This document shows, piece after piece, positions 40,319-50,921 of a stretch of DNA of 64,000 bases. Each line of letters starts with the position of its first letter. Position 1 is the stretch's first letter. A program made the position numbers and the translations under genes. Under the pieces are notes generated by a model. That model made no database searches, was not told the origin of the DNA, and worked only from the letters and a program-made list of their open reading frames with translations. Source of the DNA: an uncultured Bacteroidales bacterium (lineage in GTDB: Bacteria; Bacteroidota; Bacteroidia; Bacteroidales; UBA932); NCBI GenBank assembly GCA_944322565.1, contig CALUPG010000001.1:1-64000 (forward strand). Reading direction: 5' to 3'.

Positions 40319-41638
40319 ATGAACAACAAGGCATTCCAGAAAATATACACACAATTGGAAGGCATCACAAAGGCCACAGTCTCACTGAAGGCCAAGGGCG
40401 TCTCCAATGATGAGCTCGCCACCGTTGACGGCAGACTCGCGCAGGTGGTCAAGACAAAGGGAGACATGGTCACCCTCCAGATTTTCGGCGGGACAGAAGC
40501 CATACCTACAGATGCGGAAGTCGTCTTCCTCGGCAAAGCACCGACTCTGAAAGTCAGCGACCAGCTTTCGGGAAGATTCTTCAACGCCTACGGGGACCCC
40601 ATCGACGGAGGTCCTGCAATTGACGGGGAAGAGAGAGAAATCGGAGGCCCGTCCGTCAACCCGTACAAAAGAAGGCAGCCGTCCCAGCTCATTCCGACAG
40701 GCATCGCCGGCATCGATCTCAACAACACAATCGTGTCAGGACAGAAGATACCGTTCTTTGCGGACCCTGACCAGCCATACAACAATGTGATGGCACAGGT
40801 TGCACTGAGAGCTGATGTAGACAAGATTATCCTCGGCGGCATGGGACTGTCCAACGACGACTACCTGTATTTCAGACATGAGTTCGAGAACGCAGGAGCC
40901 CTTGACAAAATCATCAGCTTCGTCAACACCACGGAAGAGCCGCCTGTGGAGAGGCTCCTCATCCCGGACATGGCTCTGACCGCAGCGGAGTATTTCGCCG
41001 TAGACAAAAACGAGAAAGTGCTTGTACTGCTCACCGACATGACCCTTTATGCGGATGCACTGAGCATCGTCAGCAACCGTATGGACCAGATTCCGTCCAA
41101 GGACTCAATGCCCGGCTCGCTGTATTCCGACCTCGCGAAAATATACGAAAAGGCCGTGCAGCTGCCTGACGGGGGCTCAATCACCATCATTGCAGTGACT
41201 ACCCTCAATGACGGAGACATCACCCATGCCATACCGGACAACACAGGATACATCACCGAAGGCCAGCTTTACCTCCGTGCAGACCCTGATTCGGGAAAAA
41301 TCATCATCGACCCGTTCCGTTCGCTCTCGCGACTCAAGCAGCTGGTCATCGGCAAACAGACACGCGAGGACCACAATCAGGTCATGAACACCGGAGTACG
41401 CCTCTATGCCGATGCACAGAACGCCAAGACAAAGCTGGAAAACGGATTTGACCTCAGCGACTACGACCTGCGCTGCCTTGACTTCGCAAAGGAATATGCC
41501 ACCAGACTCCTTGCCATCGATGTCAACATCACAATTGACGAAATGCTTGACACTGCATGGGAGCTCTTCGGCAAATACTTCACCAAGGCCGAGACCGGCA
41601 TCAAGCAGTCCCTCATCGAAAAATACTGGCGCAGCTGA
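40319..41638 (+). CDS. atpB: V-type ATPase subunit B (non-catalytic)
   Basis: A 439-aa subunit of the head. It lacks a P-loop, as expected for B, and shows the family segments PFFADPDQPYN, LLTDMTLYADALSIVSNRMDQIPSKDSMPGSLYSDLA and IIDPFRSLSRLKQL. Placed 64 bp after atpA. Confidence 0.95.
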   Translation: MNNKAFQKIYTQLEGITKATVSLKAKGVSNDELATVDGRLAQVVKTKGDMVTLQIFGGTEAIPTDAEVVFLGKAPTLKVSDQLSGRFFNAYGDPIDGGPAIDGEEREIGGPSVNPYKRRQPSQLIPTGIAGIDLNNTIVSGQKIPFFADPDQPYNNVMAQVALRADVDKIILGGMGLSNDDYLYFRHEFENAGALDKIISFVNTTEEPPVERLLIPDMALTAAEYFAVDKNEKVLVLLTDMTLYADALSIVSNRMDQIPSKDSMPGSLYSDLAKIYEKAVQLPDGGSITIIAVTTLNDGDITHAIPDNTGYITEGQLYLRADPDSGKIIIDPFRSLSRLKQLVIGKQTREDHNQVMNTGVRLYADAQNAKTKLENGFDLSDYDLRCLDFAKEYATRLLAIDVNITIDEMLDTAWELFGKYFTKAETGIKQSLIEKYWRS

Positions 41639-41725
41639 CCAGTACCGCAGTTACCTTACGGTAATGAGGATACGGGGGATGAAGCATGACGCAGTCATCA
41701 TCCGAAAGAAGCAAAAAGATAAATT

Positions 41726-42343
41726 ATGGCGATAAAGTTCCAATATAACAAAACATCCCTGAACAACCTTGGCAAGCAGCTCAAGATGCGTCAGAATGCC
41801 CTTCCTACCCTCAAGAACAAGGAATCGGCGCTGAGGCTTGAGGTGCGCAAGGCCAGGTCGTATTCAGACAAGCTTATCCGGGAACTTGATGCCTCTCTGA
41901 AAAGATACGACTATCTGGCCTCACTCTGGAACGAATTTGAGCCGAATCTGATATCCATAACGGATGTGGATCTTGAGACTGTGAAAGTGGCCGGAGTACG
42001 GACGCCTCAGCTCAAGGGCATAAGATATGAGATACATGAGTTCAACGCCTTCTCAAAGCCGGCATGGTATGCTGACGGAGTGGCGATTCTCAAGGAACTC
42101 TCAAGACTGGGGATAGAGTCGGAAGTCTATATGGAAAAGAGCAGGATACTGGACTTTCAGAGAAAGAAGACCACTCAGAAGGTCAATCTCTATGAAAAGG
42201 TCCAGATACCTGGCTATCAGGAGGCTATCAGGAAAATAAAGAGATACATGGAGGATGAGGAGAACCTGACAAAGGCCGCATCCAAGATTGTAAAGAACAG
42301 GCATCAGACGGAAGAAGAGGAGGAAACGAGCAATGGTAATTGA
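41726..42343 (+). CDS. atpD: V-type ATPase subunit D (central stalk)
   Basis: A 205-aa protein with two long helical stretches at its ends (KTSLNNLGKQLKMRQNALPTLKNKESAL near the start, a charged coiled-coil near the end), as for the rotor shaft subunit D. It overlaps atpI by 11 bp. Confidence 0.9.
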   Translation: MAIKFQYNKTSLNNLGKQLKMRQNALPTLKNKESALRLEVRKARSYSDKLIRELDASLKRYDYLASLWNEFEPNLISITDVDLETVKVAGVRTPQLKGIRYEIHEFNAFSKPAWYADGVAILKELSRLGIESEVYMEKSRILDFQRKKTTQKVNLYEKVQIPGYQEAIRKIKRYMEDEENLTKAASKIVKNRHQTEEEEETSNGN

Positions 42344-44183
42344 GATGACCAAATATTCCTTCATTCTCCTTGAAGAGGAGACTGAAGGCTTTCTGAAGCA
42401 TCTTCAGGGACTCGGTGTTGTGGACATCACAAGGTCCGCAAAGCCGATAGACCCGAAGTCTTCCGCCATGCTGGAGGAGGCCGCAGCCAAGAGACGCGCG
42501 GTGTCCATACTGAAGAGGGCCGACTGGAAGGATGACCCGGACAAAGCCGAAGTCGAAGCAGCTGCCGCGGAAATCAGACCGGAGGGAGACTATGCTTCTG
42601 CGGCAATCGGGGCATCAGCCAGAATCGCCGAGCTCAATGAAAAGCTCTCTGCCACGGAAAGGACCAGGAAAGCAAGGCTGCCGTGGGGAGACTTTGACAT
42701 GAAGGCAGTGAAAGGGCTTGAAAGCCAAGGGCTGAAAGTCCGCTTCTATATGGTATCCAAGAAAGCCTTCCAGGAAGGCTGGGCTGACATCTGCCCCCTG
42801 CAGGTGATTTCCGACAACGGCAGCAGCGTATGGTTTGTCACTGTCGGAGACATCAGCGGCTACAGTTTCCCTGTCAGCGAATGCCAGGCCCCGGAAGGCT
42901 CAGCCAAAGATGCGGAAGCGGAAGCCTGTGGCATCAGAAAAGAAATCATCGGGCAGAAAGCTATGCTCCAGAGCCTGAAAGCCCATATCCCCGACATTCA
43001 GGAGGAATACGACAGACTGCTGACAGAACTTGACTTCTATCTTGCCGACGCATCCGGAGAGTCAGCCGCAGAGAACAGGCTGAATGTCATGGAGGGTTTT
43101 GCACCGGCCGGGCTTGACGGAGAGCTCAAGGCCGAATTCGACAAGATGGGCATATTCTATATCGCAGAAAAGGCCACGGAAGAGGACAATCCGCCTATCA
43201 AGCTGAAAAACAACCGTTTTGCAAGGATGTTTGAAGTCCTGACAGGAATGTACGGAATGCCGGCATACAATGAATTCGACCTTACGGCCGTACTCGGGCC
43301 GTTCTTCCTGCTGTTCTTCGCCCTGTGTCTCGGCGACGCCGGCTACGGACTGCTGCTGGTGCTCATCGGAATAATTCTGAAAAAGAAAGTCAAGGGCATG
43401 GCATCACTTGCTCCGCTAGTGGTGACTCTCGGAATAGGGACATTCTTCATCGGAACGCTGCTGAATACATTCTTCGGATTCAGTCTCATAGACCAGGAGT
43501 TCCTTCCGGAATGGCTGAAAGCCTGCATCCGGCCGCTTCAGGGAGAAGTCGCCGGCTTCCCGGCAACAATGGTGCTTGCAATCGGCGTAGGTATCTTCAA
43601 CATCTGCGTTGCAATGGTCATCAAGGCCCTGTGCTACACGCACAGGTTCGGGCTGAAGAACACGCTCGGCACATGGGGATGGACCCTTCTTATTGTGGGC
43701 GGGGTGATTCTCTCCGGCATAGCCATGACCGGGCTCCTGCAGTCTGAAGTCGTGAAATGGATTTTCATCGCCCTGGCGATTGTATCGGGACTCGGGATAT
43801 TCATTTTCAACACACCGGGAAGAAATCCTTTCATCAACATCGGTTCAGGACTCTGGGACACTTACAATATGGTGACAGGCCTCATGGGTGATACCCTGAG
43901 CTTCATCCGACTGTATGCCCTCGGCCTTGCCGGAGGAATGCTCGGGTCGACATTCAACACTCTCGGCGGAATGCTCATGGACAGCTGCCCGATTCCAGGG
44001 CTCAACTGGCTGCTTTTCGCCCTGATATTTGTAATAGGCCATGCCCTCAATCTTGCGCTGTCCTGCCTCGGTGCCTTCGTGCACCCGCTGCGACTCACAT
44101 TCGTGGAGTTCTTCAAGAACAGCGGCTATGAAGGAAGCGGCAAGCCGTACAATCCGCTCTCGGTAAAAAAAGAAGAAATATAG
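42333..44183 (+). CDS. atpI: V-type ATPase membrane subunit I/a
   Basis: A 616-aa stator subunit. A soluble, helix-rich N-terminal half (about 1-310) precedes about seven or eight membrane helices (from AVLGPFFLLFFALCLGDAGYGLL at about 318). The essential Arg is expected in the LSFIRLYALGLA segment. It forms the ion half-channels against the K ring. Confidence 0.93.
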   Translation: MVIEMTKYSFILLEEETEGFLKHLQGLGVVDITRSAKPIDPKSSAMLEEAAAKRRAVSILKRADWKDDPDKAEVEAAAAEIRPEGDYASAAIGASARIAELNEKLSATERTRKARLPWGDFDMKAVKGLESQGLKVRFYMVSKKAFQEGWADICPLQVISDNGSSVWFVTVGDISGYSFPVSECQAPEGSAKDAEAEACGIRKEIIGQKAMLQSLKAHIPDIQEEYDRLLTELDFYLADASGESAAENRLNVMEGFAPAGLDGELKAEFDKMGIFYIAEKATEEDNPPIKLKNNRFARMFEVLTGMYGMPAYNEFDLTAVLGPFFLLFFALCLGDAGYGLLLVLIGIILKKKVKGMASLAPLVVTLGIGTFFIGTLLNTFFGFSLIDQEFLPEWLKACIRPLQGEVAGFPATMVLAIGVGIFNICVAMVIKALCYTHRFGLKNTLGTWGWTLLIVGGVILSGIAMTGLLQSEVVKWIFIALAIVSGLGIFIFNTPGRNPFINIGSGLWDTYNMVTGLMGDTLSFIRLYALGLAGGMLGSTFNTLGGMLMDSCPIPGLNWLLFALIFVIGHALNLALSCLGAFVHPLRLTFVEFFKNSGYEGSGKPYNPLSVKKEEI

Positions 44184-44236
44184 AATCCCGGAAAAGGGGA
44201 ACAAGACAAGTAAAATACAATAAAACAATTATTTAA

Positions 44237-44683
<447 letters not shown>

Positions 44684-44706
44684 CCCGGGACTTCAGAAAT
44701 CCAACA

Positions 44707-44755
44707 GGGGTGGCCCGAAAGATGTAATTCTTTTCGGGCCACCCCCTCTTTTATA
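44707..44755. terminator. Bidirectional terminator after the V-ATPase operon
   Basis: A perfect 14-bp stem (44707-44720 and 44732-44745) with an 11-base loop, followed by CTCTTTTATAT. It lies between two convergent genes (atpK and the DUF4861 gene) and may serve both, although the T-run is clear only on the plus strand. Confidence 0.9.
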
Positions 44756-44812
44756 TGGACATCTATCGAGAACTCATCCCTGCCTCTTCGCGGGGGAAGA
44801 GAGAATCCGGGA

Positions 44813-45949
44813 TTATCTGGACACAGTCACCCTGAGAGGATGAGCCTGCGCATAGGCGAAGTCCTTGACGGCCTTTGCCCATGATTCAGGAGACTCAATG
44901 CCGCCCTGACTCCATCCTGAACCTGTCCATACATCGAATCTCTTGCCCGGCTGGACTCGGGTCTTCAATACGGCATGCCCGTCCATTGTGGCAGCACACT
45001 CAACAGGCTCTGCGACATCAATGACGAGTCCTATGGAGATATTGCCGTCTCTTTCCGGCTCCGCACTGTCGGAAGCCTTCTCTGTAAAGGCGATGAAATT
45101 GTCCCCGTCTGTCCTGGACACCACATCATGGAGAACAGCGCCGAGTACGGCCGGGATGGCGGCGGTATCAGGAGAGTCGAACCATGTGGATGTCTTCAGG
45201 AATCTTGTGTTGGCGTCAAGTGAAATTTCCTTCACTGCCGTGACAGGCTTGCCGTCCACATCAAAGGCAGGATATGTGAGGACAGCCTTTGTCCTTATGG
45301 GGCCGTTGCAGATTCTTTCCTGCCGGGCATAATTGTCACCGATGACTATCTTCTCCCCGACATAAGGGGCGAGAGCCCCGCCTCCGAGAGTATTGGCCAC
45401 CTTGTAGCAGTCCATACCGTCGCCGTGGTTGTGGTGATAGTCAGCCTTCGCATACCATTCATCCACAATGAGCCTGTCCGTACATTTCAGCCAGATGTCC
45501 GGCCCGAATGTCCTCGGGTCAGAGAGGGCCGGACCATATATTCTGCCGGCCACGAGATTGTTCTCATACGCATAGTCATCCGCCCTTTCAGGAACATGCC
45601 GGCTGTATACAAGAGTGTCATAAGACTCCCGGACTCCGGCCTCAACCGTATATACGGCTGCCGCTCCGGCCTCAATCGTTGCCTGGAAAATGAGTTTCTG
45701 CTGCCCGTGCCTTTCCGTATACACCTGGGAGGGAATCTGGCGGCCTGCCGCGTCCAGAACCACGGCATTGTCCGCAGTCAGATCCACGACCTCGGCGAGA
45801 AGAGTCTCAAAGTCGAGCTCGACCGTCTCATCCGTGCGTGAGAGGACGGAGTCATTCTCAACAGTCACTTTGACTTCCTTGCTCTGTGAGCAGGAAACAG
45901 CCATGGCTGCCGCAAGAGCCATGGTCATTACTTTCATGTGCATTTTCAT
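44813..45949 (-). CDS. DUF4861 lipoprotein of the uronate operon
   Basis: A 378-aa protein with lipoprotein signal (AMAVSCS). An N-terminal VTVEN-type beta region is followed by a domain with the DUF4861 marks (DYAYENNLVAGRIYGPAL, YHHNHGDGMDCYKVANTLG). Such proteins are common next to kduD/kduI in Bacteroidetes pectin loci; the biochemical activity is not known to me. Last gene of the leftward uronate operon, 46 bp after kduD. Confidence 0.82.
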   Translation of the reverse strand: MKMHMKVMTMALAAAMAVSCSQSKEVKVTVENDSVLSRTDETVELDFETLLAEVVDLTADNAVVLDAAGRQIPSQVYTERHGQQKLIFQATIEAGAAAVYTVEAGVRESYDTLVYSRHVPERADDYAYENNLVAGRIYGPALSDPRTFGPDIWLKCTDRLIVDEWYAKADYHHNHGDGMDCYKVANTLGGGALAPYVGEKIVIGDNYARQERICNGPIRTKAVLTYPAFDVDGKPVTAVKEISLDANTRFLKTSTWFDSPDTAAIPAVLGAVLHDVVSRTDGDNFIAFTEKASDSAEPERDGNISIGLVIDVAEPVECAATMDGHAVLKTRVQPGKRFDVWTGSGWSQGGIESPESWAKAVKDFAYAQAHPLRVTVSR

Positions 45950-45995
45950 TATTCCGTCAGGATTTCTGTGATTCCTTCATGAAAAATATCCGATT

Positions 45996-46790
45996 CTACT
46001 GAGGCTGTTTGCCGATGTATGCAAGGATACCGCCGTCAACATAAAGCACATGGCCATTCACGAAATCAGATGCGGAAGACGCAAGAAACACTGCAGGCCC
46101 CTTGAGGTCATCCGTAGTCCCCCATCTTGCGGCAGGGGTCTTGGCCACGATGAATGCGTCAAACGGGTGGCGGGAGCCGTCCGGCTGGCGCTCGCGAAGA
46201 GGAGCAGTCTGAGGGGTGGCTATGTAGCCAGGCCCTATGCCGTTGCACTGGATGTTGTATTCACCGTACTCGGACGCTATGTTCCTTGTCAGCATCTTGA
46301 GTCCTCCCTTTGCCGCCGCATAAGCAGAAACAGTCTCCCGTCCGAGTTCGGACATCATGGAGCAGATGTTGATGATTTTTCCTCCGCCGTTCCTTATCAT
46401 CGAAGGAATCACTGCCTTGGATACGATGAACGGGGCATTGAGGTCCACGTCAATCACCTGCCTGAATTCCTCCGCCTTCATTTCAGTCATGGGAATACGC
46501 TTGATGATGCCGGCATTGTTGACAAGTATGTTGACAGGACCGAGATCTCTCTCGACAGCAGCGACAAGAGCCCGGACCTGCTCTTCTTTGGTCACATCAC
46601 AGACATACCCTTTCGCATCGATGCCTTTTTCCCTGTATGAGGCCAGACCTTTGTCGACCAGTTCCTGCCTTATGTCATTGAATGCAATCCTGGCACCGGC
46701 TTCCGCAAAAGCTGTCGCAATGGCAAAGCCGATCCCGTAGGAAGCGCCCGTCACAAGGGCTACCTTACCTTCAAGTGAAAAATTTACCAT
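45996..46790 (-). CDS. kduD: 2-dehydro-3-deoxy-D-gluconate 5-dehydrogenase (KduD, SDR family)
   Basis: A 264-aa short-chain dehydrogenase: Rossmann motif TGASYGIG, NNAG (VNNAGIIKRIPM), and the catalytic YxxxK as SAYAAAK. Reduces the keto product of KduI to 2-keto-3-deoxygluconate. Adjacent to kduI with a 25-bp gap. Confidence 0.93.
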   Translation of the reverse strand: MVNFSLEGKVALVTGASYGIGFAIATAFAEAGARIAFNDIRQELVDKGLASYREKGIDAKGYVCDVTKEEQVRALVAAVERDLGPVNILVNNAGIIKRIPMTEMKAEEFRQVIDVDLNAPFIVSKAVIPSMIRNGGGKIINICSMMSELGRETVSAYAAAKGGLKMLTRNIASEYGEYNIQCNGIGPGYIATPQTAPLRERQPDGSRHPFDAFIVAKTPAARWGTTDDLKGPAVFLASSASDFVNGHVLYVDGGILAYIGKQPQ

Positions 46791-46815
46791 AATTTACAAT
46801 ATTTAAACATCCTGT

Positions 46816-47658
46816 TTATTTCAAATCTGCCGTAGCGCAGGCGTCCATGTCCCCGTAGTCGAGATTCTCCCCGCACATGGCCCAGATGAATGTATAATTT
46901 CTTGTAGCGCAGGCGGCATGGATGCTCCATTCAGGAGAAATCACTGCCTGCTCCCCTTTCATCCAGATGTGCCTTGTCTCATCAGGCTGTCCCATAAAAT
47001 GACAGACCGCCTGATCCTCCGGAATCTCAAAATAGAAATACACCTCCATGCGGCGGTTATGGGTATGGGCCGGCATGGTGTTCCAGGTACTCCCCGGCCT
47101 GAGCTCTGTCATACCCATCTGGAGCTGGCATGTAGGAACCACTTCCTTGACAAGCATTCTGTTGATGACACGGTGATTGCTTTCTTCCAGCGTCCCGAGC
47201 TCCATGTGCACGGCCTCTGCCCTTGTCGTCAGATGATCTGCATACACTGCGTGGGCAGGAGAACTGCAGAAATAGAATTTGGCCGGATTCTTCGGGTCTT
47301 CGCTCTCAAAGGTCACCTTGCGGTCTCCGCGCCCCAGATAAAGGGCCTCCTTGTATTCCATCCTGTATTCCTTCTCCCCGGCCCTGACGATTCCCTGTCC
47401 TCCGACATTGAATACGCCTATTTCCCTGCGGGAGAGAAAATATTCAGACCTCAGTATGTCAAAAGGTTTTAGTTCAAGCTCTTCCGACACAGGCATTGCA
47501 CCTCCGGCAACCATTCTGTCATGCATTGTATACACGAGGTTGACTTCATCCGCAGCAAATACCTTTTCTATCAGATAATGCTCCCTGAGCTGTTTGGTGT
47601 CATAATGCCTTACATCCTGAGGATGCGCGGCATATCTGACTTCAGTGTTCATTTTCAT
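46816..47658 (-). CDS. kduI: 5-keto-4-deoxyuronate isomerase
   Basis: A 280-aa cupin isomerase acting on the unsaturated uronate released by pectin lyases. The metal site is complete: His 198, His 200 and Glu 205 (HTHNRRME) and His 247 (WSIHAAC), the same spacing as the E. coli enzyme. A -7-like sequence 27-34 bp before the start (47692-47685, GATATTTG) could give it a separate promoter. Confidence 0.95.
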   Translation of the reverse strand: MKMNTEVRYAAHPQDVRHYDTKQLREHYLIEKVFAADEVNLVYTMHDRMVAGGAMPVSEELELKPFDILRSEYFLSRREIGVFNVGGQGIVRAGEKEYRMEYKEALYLGRGDRKVTFESEDPKNPAKFYFCSSPAHAVYADHLTTRAEAVHMELGTLEESNHRVINRMLVKEVVPTCQLQMGMTELRPGSTWNTMPAHTHNRRMEVYFYFEIPEDQAVCHFMGQPDETRHIWMKGEQAVISPEWSIHAACATRNYTFIWAMCGENLDYGDMDACATADLK

Positions 47659-47738
47659 GATATATTCTGTTTAATGATATATTTCAAATATCGCGATAAT
47701 TCCAGTGGAATCCAACAACTGACTTGCCCTGAATATTT

Positions 47739-49235
47739 TCACAGTGTGACGCCCGTCTTGAATATCGCTATCTCCGAATATCCGGAGCGTTCGTTGCAGA
47801 CTTCAGTGCCGGAAGCCACTGAGAGGACAAAATCTATGAATTCGTCATCAGTCTGCACCTGCGACTTTCCGTCAACTATCACCCCCGCATTAAAATCTAT
47901 CCACCCGGGCTTGGCGAAGGCAAGGCGCGAATTGGTGGAGATTTTGGCAGTAGGGACAAATGTGCCGAACGGAGTTCCTCTCCCGGTCGTGAACAGCACA
48001 ATCTGACACCCGGCGGCTGCAAGGGCAGTCGAGGCGACAAGATCATTGCCCGGAGCGCTCAGAAGGTTCAGTCCCCGGGCAGACAGGCGCTGTCCGTATG
48101 ACAGTACATCCGTCACTTCAGAATGTCCGGATTTCTGTGTACATCCCAAGGACTTTTCTTCCAGAGTCGAGATTCCTCCAGCCTTATTTCCCGGAGAAGG
48201 ATTCTCATATACAGGCTGGCCGTTGCGTATGAAATATTCCTTGAAATCATTGATAAGATGCACGGTTTTCTCGAATATCTCCTTGTCGCGGCATCTTGAC
48301 ATCAGGATGGTCTCGGCTCCGAACATTTCAGGGACTTCTGTCAATACTGCGGTGCCTCCCCGGGCAACAAGCCAGTCCGAGAAGCGGCCGAGCAGAGGAT
48401 TTGCAGTGATTCCTGAGAATCCGTCCGAGCCCCCGCACTTCAGGCCGACCTTGAGTTCCGACACAGGAACATCCTCCCGGCGGTCAGAAGCAGTAGATGC
48501 GGCAATTTTTCTCAGAAGGCCAAGACCATATCCGACTTCATCGCCCTTCACCTTCTGCGACTCCATGAACATCACCCTGTCCGAATCAACCTCACCAACA
48601 AGTTCACGGAATGAAGACAACTGGTTGTTCTCACAGCCGAGACCGACTACAAGCACCCCCGCCGCATTGGGATGATGCACCATGTCCGCAAGTATTCTTC
48701 TTGTATTCTCATGGTCATCCCCAAGTTGTGAACATCCGTAGTTATGCGGGAAAGCCACCACCTTGTCCAGAGCCGGATAGTTTCCGATTTCTTCCTCAAA
48801 AAGACTCTGCAATCTCCGTACAATGCCGTTGACACAGCCCACAGTGGGTATAATCCACAATTCATTTCTGATGCCGACTCCCCCGTCATGTCTCCTGTAG
48901 CCTTTGAATGTAGCCGTGACATCCGAAGACGGGATATGACATCTTACCGGACAGTATTCATATTCAAGCACTCCTTCGAGATTGGTCTTCAAGACATTAT
49001 GATCTATCAGGCAGCCTCTGTCAACAGACTTTGTCAGATGCCCTATCGGGAAGCCGTATTTGACGACATTTTCTCCTTCCCGCAAATGAGCCAAGGCCAT
49101 CTTATGCCCGGCCGGAATATTTTCACGGACAGGTATTTCCGTCCCGTCAACAAGACAGATGTCGCCGGCAGCCACATCAGTGACAGCCACAGCGACATTG
49201 TCAGCAGCGTTTATCCTTATGAATCTTGCGGACAT
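47739..49235 (-). CDS. uxaA: Altronate dehydratase
   Basis: A 498-aa enzyme that dehydrates altronate to 2-keto-3-deoxygluconate. It has the small N-terminal SAF domain (1-75, then a linker) and the large C-terminal part with the conserved FPHNYGCSQLG, VGLGCENNQ and LKCGGSDGFSG segments that carry the metal-binding Cys. It begins 3 bp after uxaB ends, so translation is probably coupled. Confidence 0.95.
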   Translation of the reverse strand: MSARFIRINAADNVAVAVTDVAAGDICLVDGTEIPVRENIPAGHKMALAHLREGENVVKYGFPIGHLTKSVDRGCLIDHNVLKTNLEGVLEYEYCPVRCHIPSSDVTATFKGYRRHDGGVGIRNELWIIPTVGCVNGIVRRLQSLFEEEIGNYPALDKVVAFPHNYGCSQLGDDHENTRRILADMVHHPNAAGVLVVGLGCENNQLSSFRELVGEVDSDRVMFMESQKVKGDEVGYGLGLLRKIAASTASDRREDVPVSELKVGLKCGGSDGFSGITANPLLGRFSDWLVARGGTAVLTEVPEMFGAETILMSRCRDKEIFEKTVHLINDFKEYFIRNGQPVYENPSPGNKAGGISTLEEKSLGCTQKSGHSEVTDVLSYGQRLSARGLNLLSAPGNDLVASTALAAAGCQIVLFTTGRGTPFGTFVPTAKISTNSRLAFAKPGWIDFNAGVIVDGKSQVQTDDEFIDFVLSVASGTEVCNERSGYSEIAIFKTGVTL

Positions 49236-49238
49236 ATT

Positions 49239-50684
49239 CTACTCGAGTATGGATTCAACCGCAGCACGCATACCGTCCCTCCGAATCCGGTCAAGATCTT
49301 CGGCCAGCATATCCGCAAGGCCCGGTATGAGATTGAGATCTTCGCCCCAGACGGATTCTGCACCGAGAACACCTTCAGCCACCTTGCGGACATCTCCGTC
49401 TGCCCAAAGATTACGGAGAAGGTCTATTGTAGAGGCATCATCTGCCGGCACGATGTCCGCATCTCCGCGCTTTCCTCCCTTATAATAAGTGATTATCGCG
49501 GCTAGTCCGAGGACAAGTCCCTTCGGAAGCGAGCCTTTTCTCTTAAGATATGTCTTCAGACCCGGCAGGTCGCGTGTCCTGTATTTGGGGAATGAATTCA
49601 GCATGATGCTGGTGACGAAATGCTTTACATACGGATTGACAAATCTCTCCAGCACATCATCCGCGAACTGTTTCAGTTCATCTTCCGGAAGGTCAAGGGT
49701 CTCAAGCAGCTCTTCAAACATCACCTTACGCACATATCTGCCGATGAGGGGATCCTCCACGCATTCCCTTACCGTATCGAGCCCTGACAGATAGCCCACA
49801 GGAGAAAGCACCGTGTGAGGGCCGTTGAGCAGAGTCACCTTGCGTGCATGGTACGGTGCCTCGCTCGGCACGAAAAGGACATTGAGACCAGCCTTGTCGG
49901 CAGGGAACTCATGCTCAATTTCAGCAGGAGCCTCTATTACCCAGAGATGGAAAATCTCTGCCTTTACCACCATCTTGTCATCATATCCGATACGGGCATG
50001 AATCTGGCCGATGGTATCTTTCGGATAACCGGGCACGATGCGGTCAACCAGTGTACAATATACTCCGCAGGCCTTCCTGAACCATTCCCTGAAGCCCTCG
50101 CCGAGATTCCACAGGTCAATATATTGTTCTATGCACTTCTTCAGTTCCTTCCCGTTGAGAAAAATCAGTTCGCAGGGAAATATTATGAACCCCCTGGACA
50201 TGTCACCTTTGAAATATTCATACCTGTGATACAGAAGCTGGGTGAGTTTGCCGGGATATGAGGATGCAGGCCTGTCTTCAAGCCTGCAGGACGGATCAAA
50301 TGCGATTCCTGCCTCAGTCGTGTTGGAGACAACGAAACGGATATCCGGGTTCTCGGCAAGGGCGATGTAGTCTTCAAAGTCCCTGTACGGATTAATTCCA
50401 CGGTTGATGACATCTATAAGGTCTATCGAATCTACGGCAGAACCTTTGTCAATGCCCTGGAGATTGAGATGATACAGGCCGTCCTGAGCATTGAGCATGT
50501 CGACCATGCCTTTCTCAATCGGCTGCACCACTACAACCCCGCCGTTGAACCCGGCCTTTTTGTTCAGATTCCATATAATCCAATCCACAAATGCCCTGAG
50601 GAAATTCCCCTCTCCGAACTGTATCACCTTGTCCGGATACCTGCTGGCCTGAGGCGCTGTCTTTCTGTCAAGTTTTTCCATCAT
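49239..50684 (-). CDS. uxaB: Tagaturonate reductase (altronate oxidoreductase)
   Basis: A 481-aa member of the mannitol dehydrogenase family. N-terminal NAD-binding pattern (QFGEGNFLRAFVDWII), the family segment FPCELI near 165, and the NGPHT and KHFVTSI segments further on. Reduces tagaturonate, the product of UxaC, to altronate. First gene of the leftward operon. Confidence 0.93.
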   Translation of the reverse strand: MMEKLDRKTAPQASRYPDKVIQFGEGNFLRAFVDWIIWNLNKKAGFNGGVVVVQPIEKGMVDMLNAQDGLYHLNLQGIDKGSAVDSIDLIDVINRGINPYRDFEDYIALAENPDIRFVVSNTTEAGIAFDPSCRLEDRPASSYPGKLTQLLYHRYEYFKGDMSRGFIIFPCELIFLNGKELKKCIEQYIDLWNLGEGFREWFRKACGVYCTLVDRIVPGYPKDTIGQIHARIGYDDKMVVKAEIFHLWVIEAPAEIEHEFPADKAGLNVLFVPSEAPYHARKVTLLNGPHTVLSPVGYLSGLDTVRECVEDPLIGRYVRKVMFEELLETLDLPEDELKQFADDVLERFVNPYVKHFVTSIMLNSFPKYRTRDLPGLKTYLKRKGSLPKGLVLGLAAIITYYKGGKRGDADIVPADDASTIDLLRNLWADGDVRKVAEGVLGAESVWGEDLNLIPGLADMLAEDLDRIRRDGMRAAVESILE

Positions 50685-50921
50685 ATAATAAATTTAGTCC
50701 AGTCTAAAACAATAACCCGGTCCATGACAATGATTCCCTGAATCACGGCAACTGCCGGGTCCTCCAGGAACGCCGGAAACAAAAGTACAAAATTTCCGTG
50801 TCCGTTCACGGATTTTTTATACATTTGTCCGGGTTTGACAATTATTCAATAATTTTTGACGAATAATGATACCTCAGACAGGGCATGGGGGCGATATTTG
50901 CAGAAACTAATAATTACAGCA
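50685..50921. promoter_or_regulatory. Divergent uxaB/uxaC regulatory region
   Basis: Minus-strand TACTTTTG (50788-50781) fits the -7 box for uxaB. Upstream of it lies TCCGTG-6-CACGGA (50796-50801 and 50808-50813), covering the -33 position, a likely operator. On the plus strand GATATTTG (50893-50900) is a possible uxaC -7 box, 22 bp before the ATG. No regulator gene is adjacent. Confidence 0.6.

Noticed and set aside
49159..49505. Open frames on the plus strand across the uxaA/uxaB junction
   Set aside because: They overlap well-supported genes on the other strand and show no domains.
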